DNA of 33,569 bases from an uncultured Chloroflexota bacterium. Lineage in GTDB: Bacteria; Chloroflexota; Anaerolineae; Promineifilales; Promineifilaceae. Positions 7,226-14,700 of this stretch are shown one piece after another. Positions within the stretch are counted from its first letter, which is position 1, and every line of letters begins with the position of its first letter. Under the pieces are notes generated by a model. That model ran no database searches and had not been told where the DNA came from. It was given only the letters and a program-made list of their open reading frames with translations. The DNA lies in NCBI GenBank assembly GCA_900696625.1, contig CAADGU010000059.1, positions 1-33,569 on the forward strand. The letters run 5' to 3'. A program made the position numbers and the translations under genes.

Positions 7226-10200
7226 TCAGCGCACAATGATCGGCAGATAAATGGTGTTGTGGCCCACAGCGAAAGTGACTTCGCTGCTGTAGGGCGACAC
7301 CAGACCATCGGCGTCGTAAGCCTGCACCACGTAATGGTAAGTCATGCCACTCGCCAGCAGGGTGTCCGTGAAGTAGGTGGCGATGGTTTCGCCCACCAGT
7401 TCATATGGCCCACCGGCCGAGGTCGCCCGCAGGATGCGGTAACCGGCTATGTTGGGAATGGCCGGCGCCTGCCAGGCCACCTGCGCCGCGCCGTCTACCA
7501 GCGGGCTGGGGTCTACCCGTACCAGCGTCGGCGGCAGGAGTGCGCCCAACACGGCCGTACCTACATCATTCGCCGTCGTCACATTACCGCCATTTGTCAC
7601 CACCTGGGCATACACCGGCATTGTCCCGGCGCTTCTTGGCACCTGGAAGCTGACCGTGCGTGATTCATTAAAGGTCAACGGCGCGGTCGCCTGCGTGTCC
7701 AGCAATGTGCCGCTGCCCGGCGTACCCGCATACAGCTTCACTTCCAGGCCGGTGGCGTCGGCCCGGCCCACATTGCGCACGGTGGCTGTGATTGTCACCA
7801 TCGAACCAACCGGGGCGTGTACCTGAGACAGTTCCAGCGCCGGGTCAAGGGCAGGGTCGGCGGCGGGTTGCATCACGGCCGTTTCCAACGTATCCCCTGC
7901 GCCGCTGAGAATGGTGTGGGTCACGGCCACTTCGGCTGTACTCAGTGCAGGCGTTGCCGCGCCATCGGTCGCCGATTGCAACCCCGCCAGCGTTGCCGCA
8001 TCCGGCATAGCCCGGCCCACATTGAGCAGCACCGCCTCATGCGTACTCTTGTTTATGCCCAGCGCCGCCTGCCAATGTTGGCGGGCATCGTCCGTCAGGT
8101 ACAGCGGCGGATACGCCTGGCCGGTGGGCATCAGGCGCGTCAGGGCTACTTGCCCCAATTCGCCATTGGTAGCCACCGTTCCAAAACGGCGCAAAATGAT
8201 CAGCGCTTCGCCGGTGGCGCTCACGTCCACCTGCGGCTGCTCGGCGCGTACCGGCTGCCCGGCTTCGTCCGCCACCACAAACTTGCCCCAACTGCCGCCA
8301 AAGGTACGATAGGCGCTCCACAAGTGGGCGGTATTGCCCATCCCGGCGTAATTGCCGCTGCCATCAGGCGTCCGGCGCAGGAAGGCCAGCGCCAGGTCTT
8401 GCCCGCCAGGGATATAAGCCACGCTGGGCGAATCGCTGTGCAGAGGCAGCGTGTTGGTGGGGTCTTTCACCCAGTTGGTTCCATTCCAATCAAACACCGT
8501 CACCCAGCGGTCGCCAGATGTTGCCAGATTACCGTCCGTGTCCACCGTCCAGGCCAACACCTGGCGCGAGACGCCCTGCACCACCTGGCGGTCGGCGCTG
8601 ACCTGGTAGTTGGCGGCATTATTGAGGTGGCCGTTGAGCAAAACGGCCGTGTTCCAACTGCTGGTATCCCACTGGCGCACAACGATGCGCCAATCGGTGT
8701 GCGTGGCTAAGTCGGCGTCGGCGTCGTTGACCCAGGCCAGAGTGATGCCCTGGCTGTCGCCGGCAATGGCCGCCTGGCCGTCCGGTAACTGGTCATTGGT
8801 CAGGCGTACCGGCTGGCCCCACTGCGAACCGTTCCAGGTGGCGTAGTAGATTTCCTGCCACTTGAGGATGTCGTTCATGCCGGTGGCGGCCTGCTCATCA
8901 GCCGGGGTAATCAAGTTTTCCGACCAGGCGATCATGGCCTGCCCGCTGTTGCCATAGAAGGCGGCGACGGGGTCTTGCACCATGCGCGCGCCGTCCGTCA
9001 GGGCTAACGGCGCGCCCCACTGCCCGCTCTGGCTGTTCCAGAAGGCGGCCATCACTTTGGGGCTGGGGATGGCGGCGCTGGGCGTGGTATCTTCAACCCA
9101 GGTGGCGAGCATATTGCCGTTGGCGTCCGTGGCGATTTGAGGCGCGGTCATGATACGCGGTGGAGTGTGGGTAGGCACTGTGCCGCCCATCAGCGCCAGC
9201 GGTAAGGAGCAGTTGCCTTCGGTGTAGTCCACAATCGTTTCTTCGGCCAGATTCCACTCCATGCTTTCAAATAAGAGATTGATGCGCGCCCAGAATAGCA
9301 GCGTCACTTTCAGCCGCATACAGGCGTCAAAGAGGGAAATCACGTCCGGGTCATCCAGGTTCATGGAAATGGGGTAGCGCATTTCGGCTTCGGTGCGGGT
9401 GGTAGCGCCACCGCTGACCACGCCAAACAGCGCATTGAGGGCGACGGTGATGTCCACCCGCGGCCGGGTGTGGGTGACGGCGGTAACGTTCATACTGGGG
9501 GCCAACGGCCGTAAAGTGCCATGGATAACCATATCCCCACTCACGCCCAGGGTGATCTTGATGCGCACATCGGCCAGACCGGCGGCGGAAAAGAGCAGCC
9601 CCTCATACACATCTACCTCTTCGTCATAATCAAACAGGGTGATGGGGTCAACGGTGTAGGTGAATTGGCGCAGTTGATCGGTTAACGATTGGGCCGCGTT
9701 GGCGCGGTACAGGGGAATACCGGCGGTCTGCGCCGAGGCGGTATTCCCCATTGGTACCTCGCTGCCTTCGGGGAAGAGAGGGGCGATGCTGTTGATGATG
9801 CTGTTCTGGCTCAGAATGTGGGAGCGGGAACGGGTGCGAACAGCCTGCAAGGTGATGTTGCCGTCCAGATCAATCGTGCCCTGGATGTTGAAGGCGGTAC
9901 CTCCCAACGTGTTAATTTGCTCGCCCAGATAAGGCAGATTTGGCGGTGGACTGGGAAAGGTGATGGGCAGTTTTTGCTCGCCGTTGATGGTGACGGGAGG
10001 GATGACGAAGTCATACCCGTTGTAGTTGCTGTGAATTCTCACGTCGAAGGCGTAGCGGCTGCCATCCCATACCAGGTCGAGGACACGGCGATCCACATAA
10101 CCTTGCAGTGCATTGTTTTGCATGGGGTGTTCAATGATGTGGACGCGGCGGATGCCATCTGCGGCGTTGGCGCAGCCCTGCCCACCGGAGATGCCGGGAC

Positions 10201-11206
10201 GAAACTTGAACTGACGCACACCCACGTCTACGGTTGCCACCCATTTGTCAAACTGGTAGGTGGTGCCCTGGGCCGGGGGATCAATGGCCGCCCACAGGTA
10301 ATCGTTCCCTTCATTCCGGTCGGTGTAGACGGGCATCAGGCCAAGCGTGGCGCCGCTGAGAAGCTGCATATCTACCTGGAAATTGATCTTTGGCCCGGCC
10401 TGATCATACGGCCAATAGTTGACGTAGGAGCCAAATTCAAACTGGTCGGTGGCTTTGCCTGTGGGGGTCATGCGCACGGCGACGACGCTGCCTTTCTGGC
10501 ACTGCGGGAAGGGAACCGGGTTGAAGGTGGCTTGCCCGCCGCTGGTAACCGTGACCGGGGCGTTTTGCACCACCACGGGCACAATGCCGGCGATGGCGGC
10601 GGTGTACGTGCCGGGGGGCACGTTGCTCAGGCTGAAGCTGCCGTTGGCGCTCACGGGGGCGCTGGCGATGACGTTGCCCTGCCGGTCGTAGAGGTTGGCG
10701 GTGGCGTCGAGGATGTTGGGATTGTTGATGCTCAGGCTACCTTCGGGCGCGGCGTTGAGCGATAGGGGCAGTTGGCCGGTGACGCTGCCGGGGGCGGGGG
10801 CGTCTACGGTGAAGTTTTGGCAGGCGAAGGTGGCCTGGGGGGTGCCGGTGACGGCCGCACAAATGCGGTGGGGGCCGGTCACGGCCGTATCCGGCACGTT
10901 TACCTGCACGCTGTAAGCCTGCCCATTCGCCACCGGGGCCACGGCCAGGCTGGTCGTGGTCTGCTCATCCAGCCAGACGACGCGCACGCCGGGGTAGGGG
11001 GATACGCCTTGCCCAGAAACGGTAACGGCCGTGCCCGGCAGCCCATGATTGGCGCTAAGAGTGATGGTTGGCTCGTTACCGCCGGGTAGGGGCGCGGGCA
11101 GGGGTGAACCGCCAACCAGGGCGTTGGAACTGGTGGGCATCACCATGATAAAGATGCCGCCCAGGAGGAGGGCAGGCAAGATCAAATAACCGATGAATCG
11201 TCGCAT
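7226..11206 (-). CDS. Large secreted multidomain protein (IPT-like, CARDB, Fn3, YLP tail)
   Basis: This 1326-aa protein starts at ATG 11206 with AAGGAG at good distance. Residues 1-30 form a signal peptide (MRRFIGYLILPALLLGGIF). Residues ~45-133 look like an IPT/TIG-type beta domain, and ~150-215 like a carboxypeptidase-regulatory-like beta domain (GSFSLSNVPPGTYTA). A long central part (~230-1120) includes a segment rich in W, D and N (QSGQWGAPLALTD-like units, ~690-1050), suggesting a propeller or lectin-like repeat region. Residues ~1124-1224 resemble CARDB (VTITATVRNVGRADATGLEV) and 1225-1314 fibronectin type III. The last residues are HNTIYLPIIVR, sharing the YLP(x)I tail. It is probably a cell-surface or extracellular adhesive protein. 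No catalytic site was recognised. Confidence 0.8.
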   Translation of the reverse strand: MRRFIGYLILPALLLGGIFIMVMPTSSNALVGGSPLPAPLPGGNEPTITLSANHGLPGTAVTVSGQGVSPYPGVRVVWLDEQTTTSLAVAPVANGQAYSVQVNVPDTAVTGPHRICAAVTGTPQATFACQNFTVDAPAPGSVTGQLPLSLNAAPEGSLSINNPNILDATANLYDRQGNVIASAPVSANGSFSLSNVPPGTYTAAIAGIVPVVVQNAPVTVTSGGQATFNPVPFPQCQKGSVVAVRMTPTGKATDQFEFGSYVNYWPYDQAGPKINFQVDMQLLSGATLGLMPVYTDRNEGNDYLWAAIDPPAQGTTYQFDKWVATVDVGVRQFKFRPGISGGQGCANAADGIRRVHIIEHPMQNNALQGYVDRRVLDLVWDGSRYAFDVRIHSNYNGYDFVIPPVTINGEQKLPITFPSPPPNLPYLGEQINTLGGTAFNIQGTIDLDGNITLQAVRTRSRSHILSQNSIINSIAPLFPEGSEVPMGNTASAQTAGIPLYRANAAQSLTDQLRQFTYTVDPITLFDYDEEVDVYEGLLFSAAGLADVRIKITLGVSGDMVIHGTLRPLAPSMNVTAVTHTRPRVDITVALNALFGVVSGGATTRTEAEMRYPISMNLDDPDVISLFDACMRLKVTLLFWARINLLFESMEWNLAEETIVDYTEGNCSLPLALMGGTVPTHTPPRIMTAPQIATDANGNMLATWVEDTTPSAAIPSPKVMAAFWNSQSGQWGAPLALTDGARMVQDPVAAFYGNSGQAMIAWSENLITPADEQAATGMNDILKWQEIYYATWNGSQWGQPVRLTNDQLPDGQAAIAGDSQGITLAWVNDADADLATHTDWRIVVRQWDTSSWNTAVLLNGHLNNAANYQVSADRQVVQGVSRQVLAWTVDTDGNLATSGDRWVTVFDWNGTNWVKDPTNTLPLHSDSPSVAYIPGGQDLALAFLRRTPDGSGNYAGMGNTAHLWSAYRTFGGSWGKFVVADEAGQPVRAEQPQVDVSATGEALIILRRFGTVATNGELGQVALTRLMPTGQAYPPLYLTDDARQHWQAALGINKSTHEAVLLNVGRAMPDAATLAGLQSATDGAATPALSTAEVAVTHTILSGAGDTLETAVMQPAADPALDPALELSQVHAPVGSMVTITATVRNVGRADATGLEVKLYAGTPGSGTLLDTQATAPLTFNESRTVSFQVPRSAGTMPVYAQVVTNGGNVTTANDVGTAVLGALLPPTLVRVDPSPLVDGAAQVAWQAPAIPNIAGYRILRATSAGGPYELVGETIATYFTDTLLASGMTYHYVVQAYDADGLVSPYSSEVTFAVGHNTIYLPIIVR

Positions 11207-11302
11207 CAGAGTGTCTCCTTGAGTTGATAAAACGAACGTTAAGGTGTGATGGTGCGTGGGGGCAAAACCCAGTTTTGGTCAGTGATGGGGGGAGTATAAA
11301 AG

Positions 11303-11352
11303 ACGGCCGTCCGAAAAACGTCCTGGGTTTGTCTGCGTTTTCGGACGGCCGT
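11303..11352 (-). terminator. ACGGCCGT-based hairpin terminator of the dodecin gene
   Basis: Two inverted ACGGCCGTCCGAAAA blocks (left arm 11303-11320, right arm 11336-11352) pair over 17 bp with one extra A in the left arm. Read on the minus strand the stem is followed by TCTTTTATA, a modest T-tract. It lies downstream of the dodecin-family gene and upstream of the secreted-protein gene. Both arms begin with the window's over-represented octamer. Confidence 0.6.
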
Positions 11353-11356
11353 TGAG

Positions 11357-11455
11357 GTGATGCGTGACGGGTGATGCGTGATGCGTGACGAGTGATGCGT
11401 GACGAGTGATGCGTGAGAGAAGCCTCTGGGCACACGTCACACGTCACGCATCACA
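11357..11455. repeat. GTGATGCGTGAC-family tandem and inverted repeat
   Basis: About five near-tandem GTGATGCGTGA(CGA) words occupy 11357-11416. They are followed, after a short spacer, by complementary words CACGTCACACGTCACGCATCACA (in part 11432-11455). The tandem side can pair with the right side in several registers. It lies between the secreted-protein start and the dodecin stop. Confidence 0.7.
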
Positions 11456-11479
11456 ATTTCTGGCTGTGCTGCCGTTAAC

Positions 11480-11692
11480 TCAATCTTCTTCGTACTTAAA
11501 CGAAACCTTGACTTTGGCCCGGTAGGTGGCGACCTTGCCATCTTCCAGATGCATATCCAGGGTCACGACTTCGGCAATGCGCAGATTGCGCAGGGATTGG
11601 GCGGCGCGTTCGACGGCCACGGTGGCTGCCTTTTCCCACGATTCTGTGCTGGTTCCCACTAACTCAATGACTTTGTAGACACTCTCAGACAT
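11480..11692 (-). CDS. Dodecin-family protein
   Basis: This 70-aa protein matches dodecin along its whole length: VYKVIELVGTSTESWEKA (strand 1 and helix start), AVERAAQSLRNLRIAEVV, and the final strands GKVATYRAKVKVSFKYEE. Dodecins are small dodecameric flavin-storage or flavin-buffer proteins of the cytoplasm. The ATG at 11692 has AAGGAG upstream. Compared with the archaeal and Thermus proteins as I remember them, the flavin-stacking Trp position is I39 and the Gln in the TYQ strand is R58 (TYRAKV). Flavin binding in the classical mode is therefore uncertain. It is probably monocistronic, with an inverted repeat in its leader and a hairpin terminator after it. Confidence 0.9.
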   Translation of the reverse strand: MSESVYKVIELVGTSTESWEKAATVAVERAAQSLRNLRIAEVVTLDMHLEDGKVATYRAKVKVSFKYEED

Positions 11693-11713
11693 GGCTAAAC
11701 TCCTTTTCCGTTA

Positions 11714-11737
11714 TCACGAATTTGGGTTGATTCGTGA
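11714..11737. promoter_or_regulatory. Inverted repeat upstream of the dodecin gene
   Basis: TCACGAAT (11714-11721) and ATTCGTGA (11730-11737) are perfect 8-bp arms over an 8-bp spacer, about 22 bp upstream of the dodecin ATG. It could be an operator or a 5'-leader hairpin; no matching regulator is known to me. Confidence 0.4.
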
Positions 11738-11876
11738 AATTTCTGGCTGCATTGTAATCAGCTATGACAATGTACGACTGATGACAAGTATGCTGGATGG
11801 TTTGTTGGCCGTCAAGATGACTGTTTTACGGTTTTAAGCCTGGCACATAGGGGGGCAGCATCACTATGGATAAACC

Positions 11877-12055
11877 AGGGCTATAGCGACCCTATCTGAA
11901 ATGTGGACAGTCGGAGGAGAGCCTTTAGGTGAACCGCGCATCGGCTAAAGCCTCTCCTCCATCCACAACTCATTTGGGAGTGCTATATTCGCCCCGTGCC
12001 TGGCACTGCCCCGGTAAAAATTGGATCTACTGAGACCTGAAAAACCATAGCCCTT
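11877..12055. other. Structured non-coding region with nested inverted repeats
   Basis: The gap 11693-12153 has no gene. Its core holds a 16-bp stem with one mismatch (11913-11928 with 11945-11960; arms GGAGGAGAGCCTTTAG and CTAAAGCCTCTCCTCC). The stem is extended outward by TGTGGA/TCCACA and AAATG/CATTT after small bulges. AGGGCTAT (11877) and ATAGCCCT (12048-12055) close it at long range. The word GCCTGGCAC also repeats near 11839 and 11998. It could be a structured RNA, a regulatory leader or a decayed palindromic element. Confidence 0.45.
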
Positions 12056-12067
12056 ATCAACAACCAC

Positions 12068-12110
12068 GACCCCCCAATTACCCAATTACACAGTTACTCA
12101 ATACCCAATT
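12068..12110. repeat. CCAATTAC-family short tandem words (unpaired)
   Basis: Near-tandem CCCAATTACCCAATTACAC and TACCCAATTG words lie just upstream of the TetR promoter. They match one arm of the 20723-20780 palindrome family but have no facing arm here. Confidence 0.5.
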
Positions 12111-12137
12111 GACCCTTTGCCAAAGGTCAAGTATCCT
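12109..12137 (+). promoter_or_regulatory. Sigma-70-type promoter with overlapping palindromic operator for the TetR gene
   Basis: TTGACC (12109-12114) and TATCCT (12132-12137) are separated by exactly 17 bp. The -35 hexamer is also the left arm of a palindrome whose right arm GGTCAA is at 12125-12130, with TTTG/CAAA inside. A repressor bound there would block the promoter, the usual arrangement of TetR autoregulation. The predicted transcript start is near 12144. Confidence 0.55.
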
Positions 12138-12153
12138 CCTGAGAGCATAAACT

Positions 12154-12801
12154 GTGAGGTGGGGACGCCTGGATGAACAGATGACAGAGTACAGCACATC
12201 GGAGAGAACCAGGCAAAAGAAAGATGCCAAGCGCACGGCGATGATGAATGCGGCGGTGCGTGTTTTTGCCCAGAAGGGATACCATGCGGCGACTGTGCGC
12301 GATATTGTGCGCGACGCTGAGGTAGCCATTGGCACGTTTTATTTTTACTTTCCCGACAAAGAAACGCTGTTTGTGCATCTGTATGAGGAGACGGCCGATT
12401 TCCTGCTGCAAGCGATGGAACAGGCCATCAACAGCCGCGCCGATTTGCCCCACCAACTGCTCAAAGGGATTCAGGCGTATGTGAACATTGCCTTGTATGA
12501 ACCGGCGGTGATTCAACTACTGCTGGTGGGTGGCGTGGGCGCGGCGCCTTCGCTGGCGGAGCGGCGGCTGGAGTTCCGGGAGCGGCTGGTGAAGATGTGG
12601 CAACGGCCGTTAGCCACTGCCCTCTCCCAAGGAATTATCCCCACCCAAAATGTGCGCCGGGTGGCCGAAGGCTACGCCGGCGCTTTTGATGAGATGGTGC
12701 TGAACCTGTTGGCGTATCCAGAACCAGAGCGGGAGGCGGAAACGGCCGTGCAAGAAATGGCGCTTTTTGCCTTGCGTGCGGTAGCCTATGCCGGAAATTG
12801 A
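12154..12801 (+). CDS. TetR/AcrR-family transcriptional regulator
   Basis: The protein is 215 aa from GTG 12154, or 206 aa from ATG 12181 (MTEYSTSERTRQ), which begins closer to the family's usual N-terminus. Neither has a strong ribosome-binding site. The N-terminal domain is classical TetR: a helix RTAMMNAAVRVFAQKGYHAATVRDI and the HTH AEVAIGTFYFYFPDKETLF (residues ~46-75). The C-terminal helical domain would bind a small ligand that cannot be identified from sequence. A palindrome over its own promoter suggests autoregulation. It lies 25 bp before a histidine kinase gene on the same strand, so the two may be co-transcribed. Confidence 0.92.
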   Translation: MRWGRLDEQMTEYSTSERTRQKKDAKRTAMMNAAVRVFAQKGYHAATVRDIVRDAEVAIGTFYFYFPDKETLFVHLYEETADFLLQAMEQAINSRADLPHQLLKGIQAYVNIALYEPAVIQLLLVGGVGAAPSLAERRLEFRERLVKMWQRPLATALSQGIIPTQNVRRVAEGYAGAFDEMVLNLLAYPEPEREAETAVQEMALFALRAVAYAGN

Positions 12802-12826
12802 TACGTAGCTTCAGGGGGTTTTTGTT

Positions 12827-14653
12827 ATGAGCCAACTTGACCAGACGCTTGCCACTCGCCAATCACCATCAGCCGGGTCTTGTTCCGCTTCGGCCGGTAA
12901 TAAAGCAGGCTCTTCTGCCCCCCTCACCTCCCCAGACCAGCAGCAGGCTGTTCTCATGCAAACGGCCAAGTCATTGCTGGCGGCGACGACGATGGAAGAT
13001 TTGTGGACGGCCGTTCTGGCTGCTGCCAATCGTGCCCTGGCTGCCGAACGCGCCGCCATCTGTTTGTATGATGCAAACGGCGCCACCTGCCCTGCCGCCG
13101 AAGGTTTGTCACCTGGTTATATCATCGCGCTGTGTGAAGATGCCGGTACGGCCGTCAGACAACAGTTATGGTCAGACCAGGAACCCATCGTCATCAATGA
13201 CATTCACAGCGACGGCCGTGCCGCCAACCTGCGCCCGGTCATGGCCGCCGAAGGTTTCCACGCTTACATCATCTTCCCCCTGCTCACCGCCGCCGACACC
13301 TTGATGGGCGTGTTTGTCACCTACCGCAACCAGCCCGTCCCCTTTACCGCCGATGATGTGACGGCCGGACAAACGCTGGCGCACATGGCCGCGCTGGCGC
13401 TGCATAACATTCAACTACTCGACGAAACCCGCCTGAACCTGATCCGCGAACAGCAGCTCAATGAGATTACCCGTACTCTGGGCAGCACCATGGATTTGCC
13501 CACCATCCTCGGCCATGTCTTACGCATGACGGCCGATCTGACCGGCGCTGACGCCGGGCTGTTGGGGCTGGTGATTGATGACCAGATTATGACCTTTTAC
13601 CCGCACAACATCCCGGAAAGCATCGTACTGCGGCCGGCGCCAAGAGGGCGGGGTATTGCCTGGGAGGTGGTGCAAAGCGGCGAAACACTGCGCCTGGAAG
13701 ATTACCCTTCGTATTACCTGGCACAGCCACGTTGGGTGCAGGAAGGCGTGCGGGCGCTCACGGCCGTGCCCCTCACCGCCGCCGACACCTGCCTGGGTAC
13801 GCTCATTCTCTTCAATCTGGGCCATAATCATCGCCATTTTTCCGACCGCCAGGTGGCGCTGGCCGAAGCCATTGGTCGCCAGGCCGCCATCGCCATCCAA
13901 CACGCCCGCATGTACGCCGAAGCCCACCAGCGCACCGCCGCCCTGCGCAACGCCCTGGCCCGCCAGGCCGAACTGGACGACCTCAAAAACAAATTTATCC
14001 AGACCGTTTCCCACGAACTGCGCACCCCCCTGGGCATCATTCACGGCCACGCCGAACTGATGGGCATGGGCGCATTGGGAGAACTAACACCCCGCTTGCA
14101 AGAATCGGTAGACATCATTTCGCGGCGGGTACGCATGTTGATTGACCTGATGGATGACCTGACGGCCATGCTGGCCGCCGAAACCCAGGAACTGCGCCGC
14201 GAAGAGATACAAATGAGCCTGCTGCTTTATGCCATGCTGGACGAATATCGCCTGCAAGCAAACAAAACCAATATCACCCTGCAAACGGAAATTGCCGAAA
14301 CCGTGCCCCCTATCCTGGGCGACATCAATCATTTGCGGCGGGTGGTGGATAATCTGGTCTCTAATGCCTTTAAGTTTACCCCAGCCGAAGGCACGGTCAC
14401 GCTGCGCCTGTTGTCAGAAGATAACCAGGTGATATTGGAAGTGGCCGATACCGGCATGGGTATCCCCGAAGAACAGTTAGGGCGGATATTTGAGCGTTTT
14501 TACCAGGTAAACAGCCACAGCAAACGCCAGCACGGCGGCACCGGGCTGGGGCTGGCCCTGGTCAAAGAAATTGTCCAGGCCCACCGCGGCGATGTCTCCG
14601 TCACCAGCGAAATCGGCGTCGGCACCACCTTCCGCATCGCCCTACCCACTTGA
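12827..14653 (+). CDS. Soluble GAF-GAF sensor histidine kinase
   Basis: This 608-aa protein has two GAF domains (about 42-197 and 205-362), a HisKA dimerisation domain with H-box FIQTVSHELRTPLG (phospho-acceptor H396), and a HATPase domain. The HATPase domain has N-box DNLVSNAFKF (N513), G1 DTGMGIP (541) and G2 GGTGLGLAL (570). No signal peptide or membrane helix is seen, so it senses a cytoplasmic ligand or redox cue. No response regulator gene is adjacent. A GGGGG run lies ~7 bp before the ATG at 12827. The stop codon TGA overlaps the first base of a perfect hairpin repeat. Confidence 0.93.
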   Translation: MSQLDQTLATRQSPSAGSCSASAGNKAGSSAPLTSPDQQQAVLMQTAKSLLAATTMEDLWTAVLAAANRALAAERAAICLYDANGATCPAAEGLSPGYIIALCEDAGTAVRQQLWSDQEPIVINDIHSDGRAANLRPVMAAEGFHAYIIFPLLTAADTLMGVFVTYRNQPVPFTADDVTAGQTLAHMAALALHNIQLLDETRLNLIREQQLNEITRTLGSTMDLPTILGHVLRMTADLTGADAGLLGLVIDDQIMTFYPHNIPESIVLRPAPRGRGIAWEVVQSGETLRLEDYPSYYLAQPRWVQEGVRALTAVPLTAADTCLGTLILFNLGHNHRHFSDRQVALAEAIGRQAAIAIQHARMYAEAHQRTAALRNALARQAELDDLKNKFIQTVSHELRTPLGIIHGHAELMGMGALGELTPRLQESVDIISRRVRMLIDLMDDLTAMLAAETQELRREEIQMSLLLYAMLDEYRLQANKTNITLQTEIAETVPPILGDINHLRRVVDNLVSNAFKFTPAEGTVTLRLLSEDNQVILEVADTGMGIPEEQLGRIFERFYQVNSHSKRQHGGTGLGLALVKEIVQAHRGDVSVTSEIGVGTTFRIALPT

Positions 14654-14685
14654 GATTGGTTCAATCTCAAAGATTGAACCAATCT
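14653..14685. repeat. GATTGG-family perfect hairpin between kinase and selA
   Basis: AGATTGGTTCAATCT (14653-14667) and AGATTGAACCAATCT (14671-14685) are perfectly complementary 15-mers with a 3-nt loop. The hairpin starts at the kinase stop codon and ends 15 bp before the selA ATG. Confidence 0.8.
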
Positions 14686-14687
14686 GA

Positions 14688-14693
14688 TATACT
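14688..14693 (+). promoter_or_regulatory. -10-like TATACT directly upstream of selA
   Basis: TATACT sits 8 bp before the selA ATG, with TGA just 5' of it. If used, the transcript would begin at or next to the start codon and be leaderless, which fits the lack of a Shine-Dalgarno sequence. No good -35 is visible. Confidence 0.35.
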
Positions 14694-14700
14694 CTCGTTT

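Noticed and set aside
9689..10765. 358-codon plus-strand frame opposite the large secreted protein
   Set aside because: It is antisense to a protein with clear domains and signal peptide; its Gly/Val/His-rich composition is a typical GC-rich shadow.
11357..11455. Possible CRISPR array from repeated GTGATGCGTGAC words
   Set aside because: Words are too short and near-contiguous, there are no unique spacers of constant length, and no cas gene is present.
14650..14700. N-terminal extension of SelA from TTG 14650
   Set aside because: It would translate the hairpin repeat; ATG 14701 gives the conserved N-terminus.
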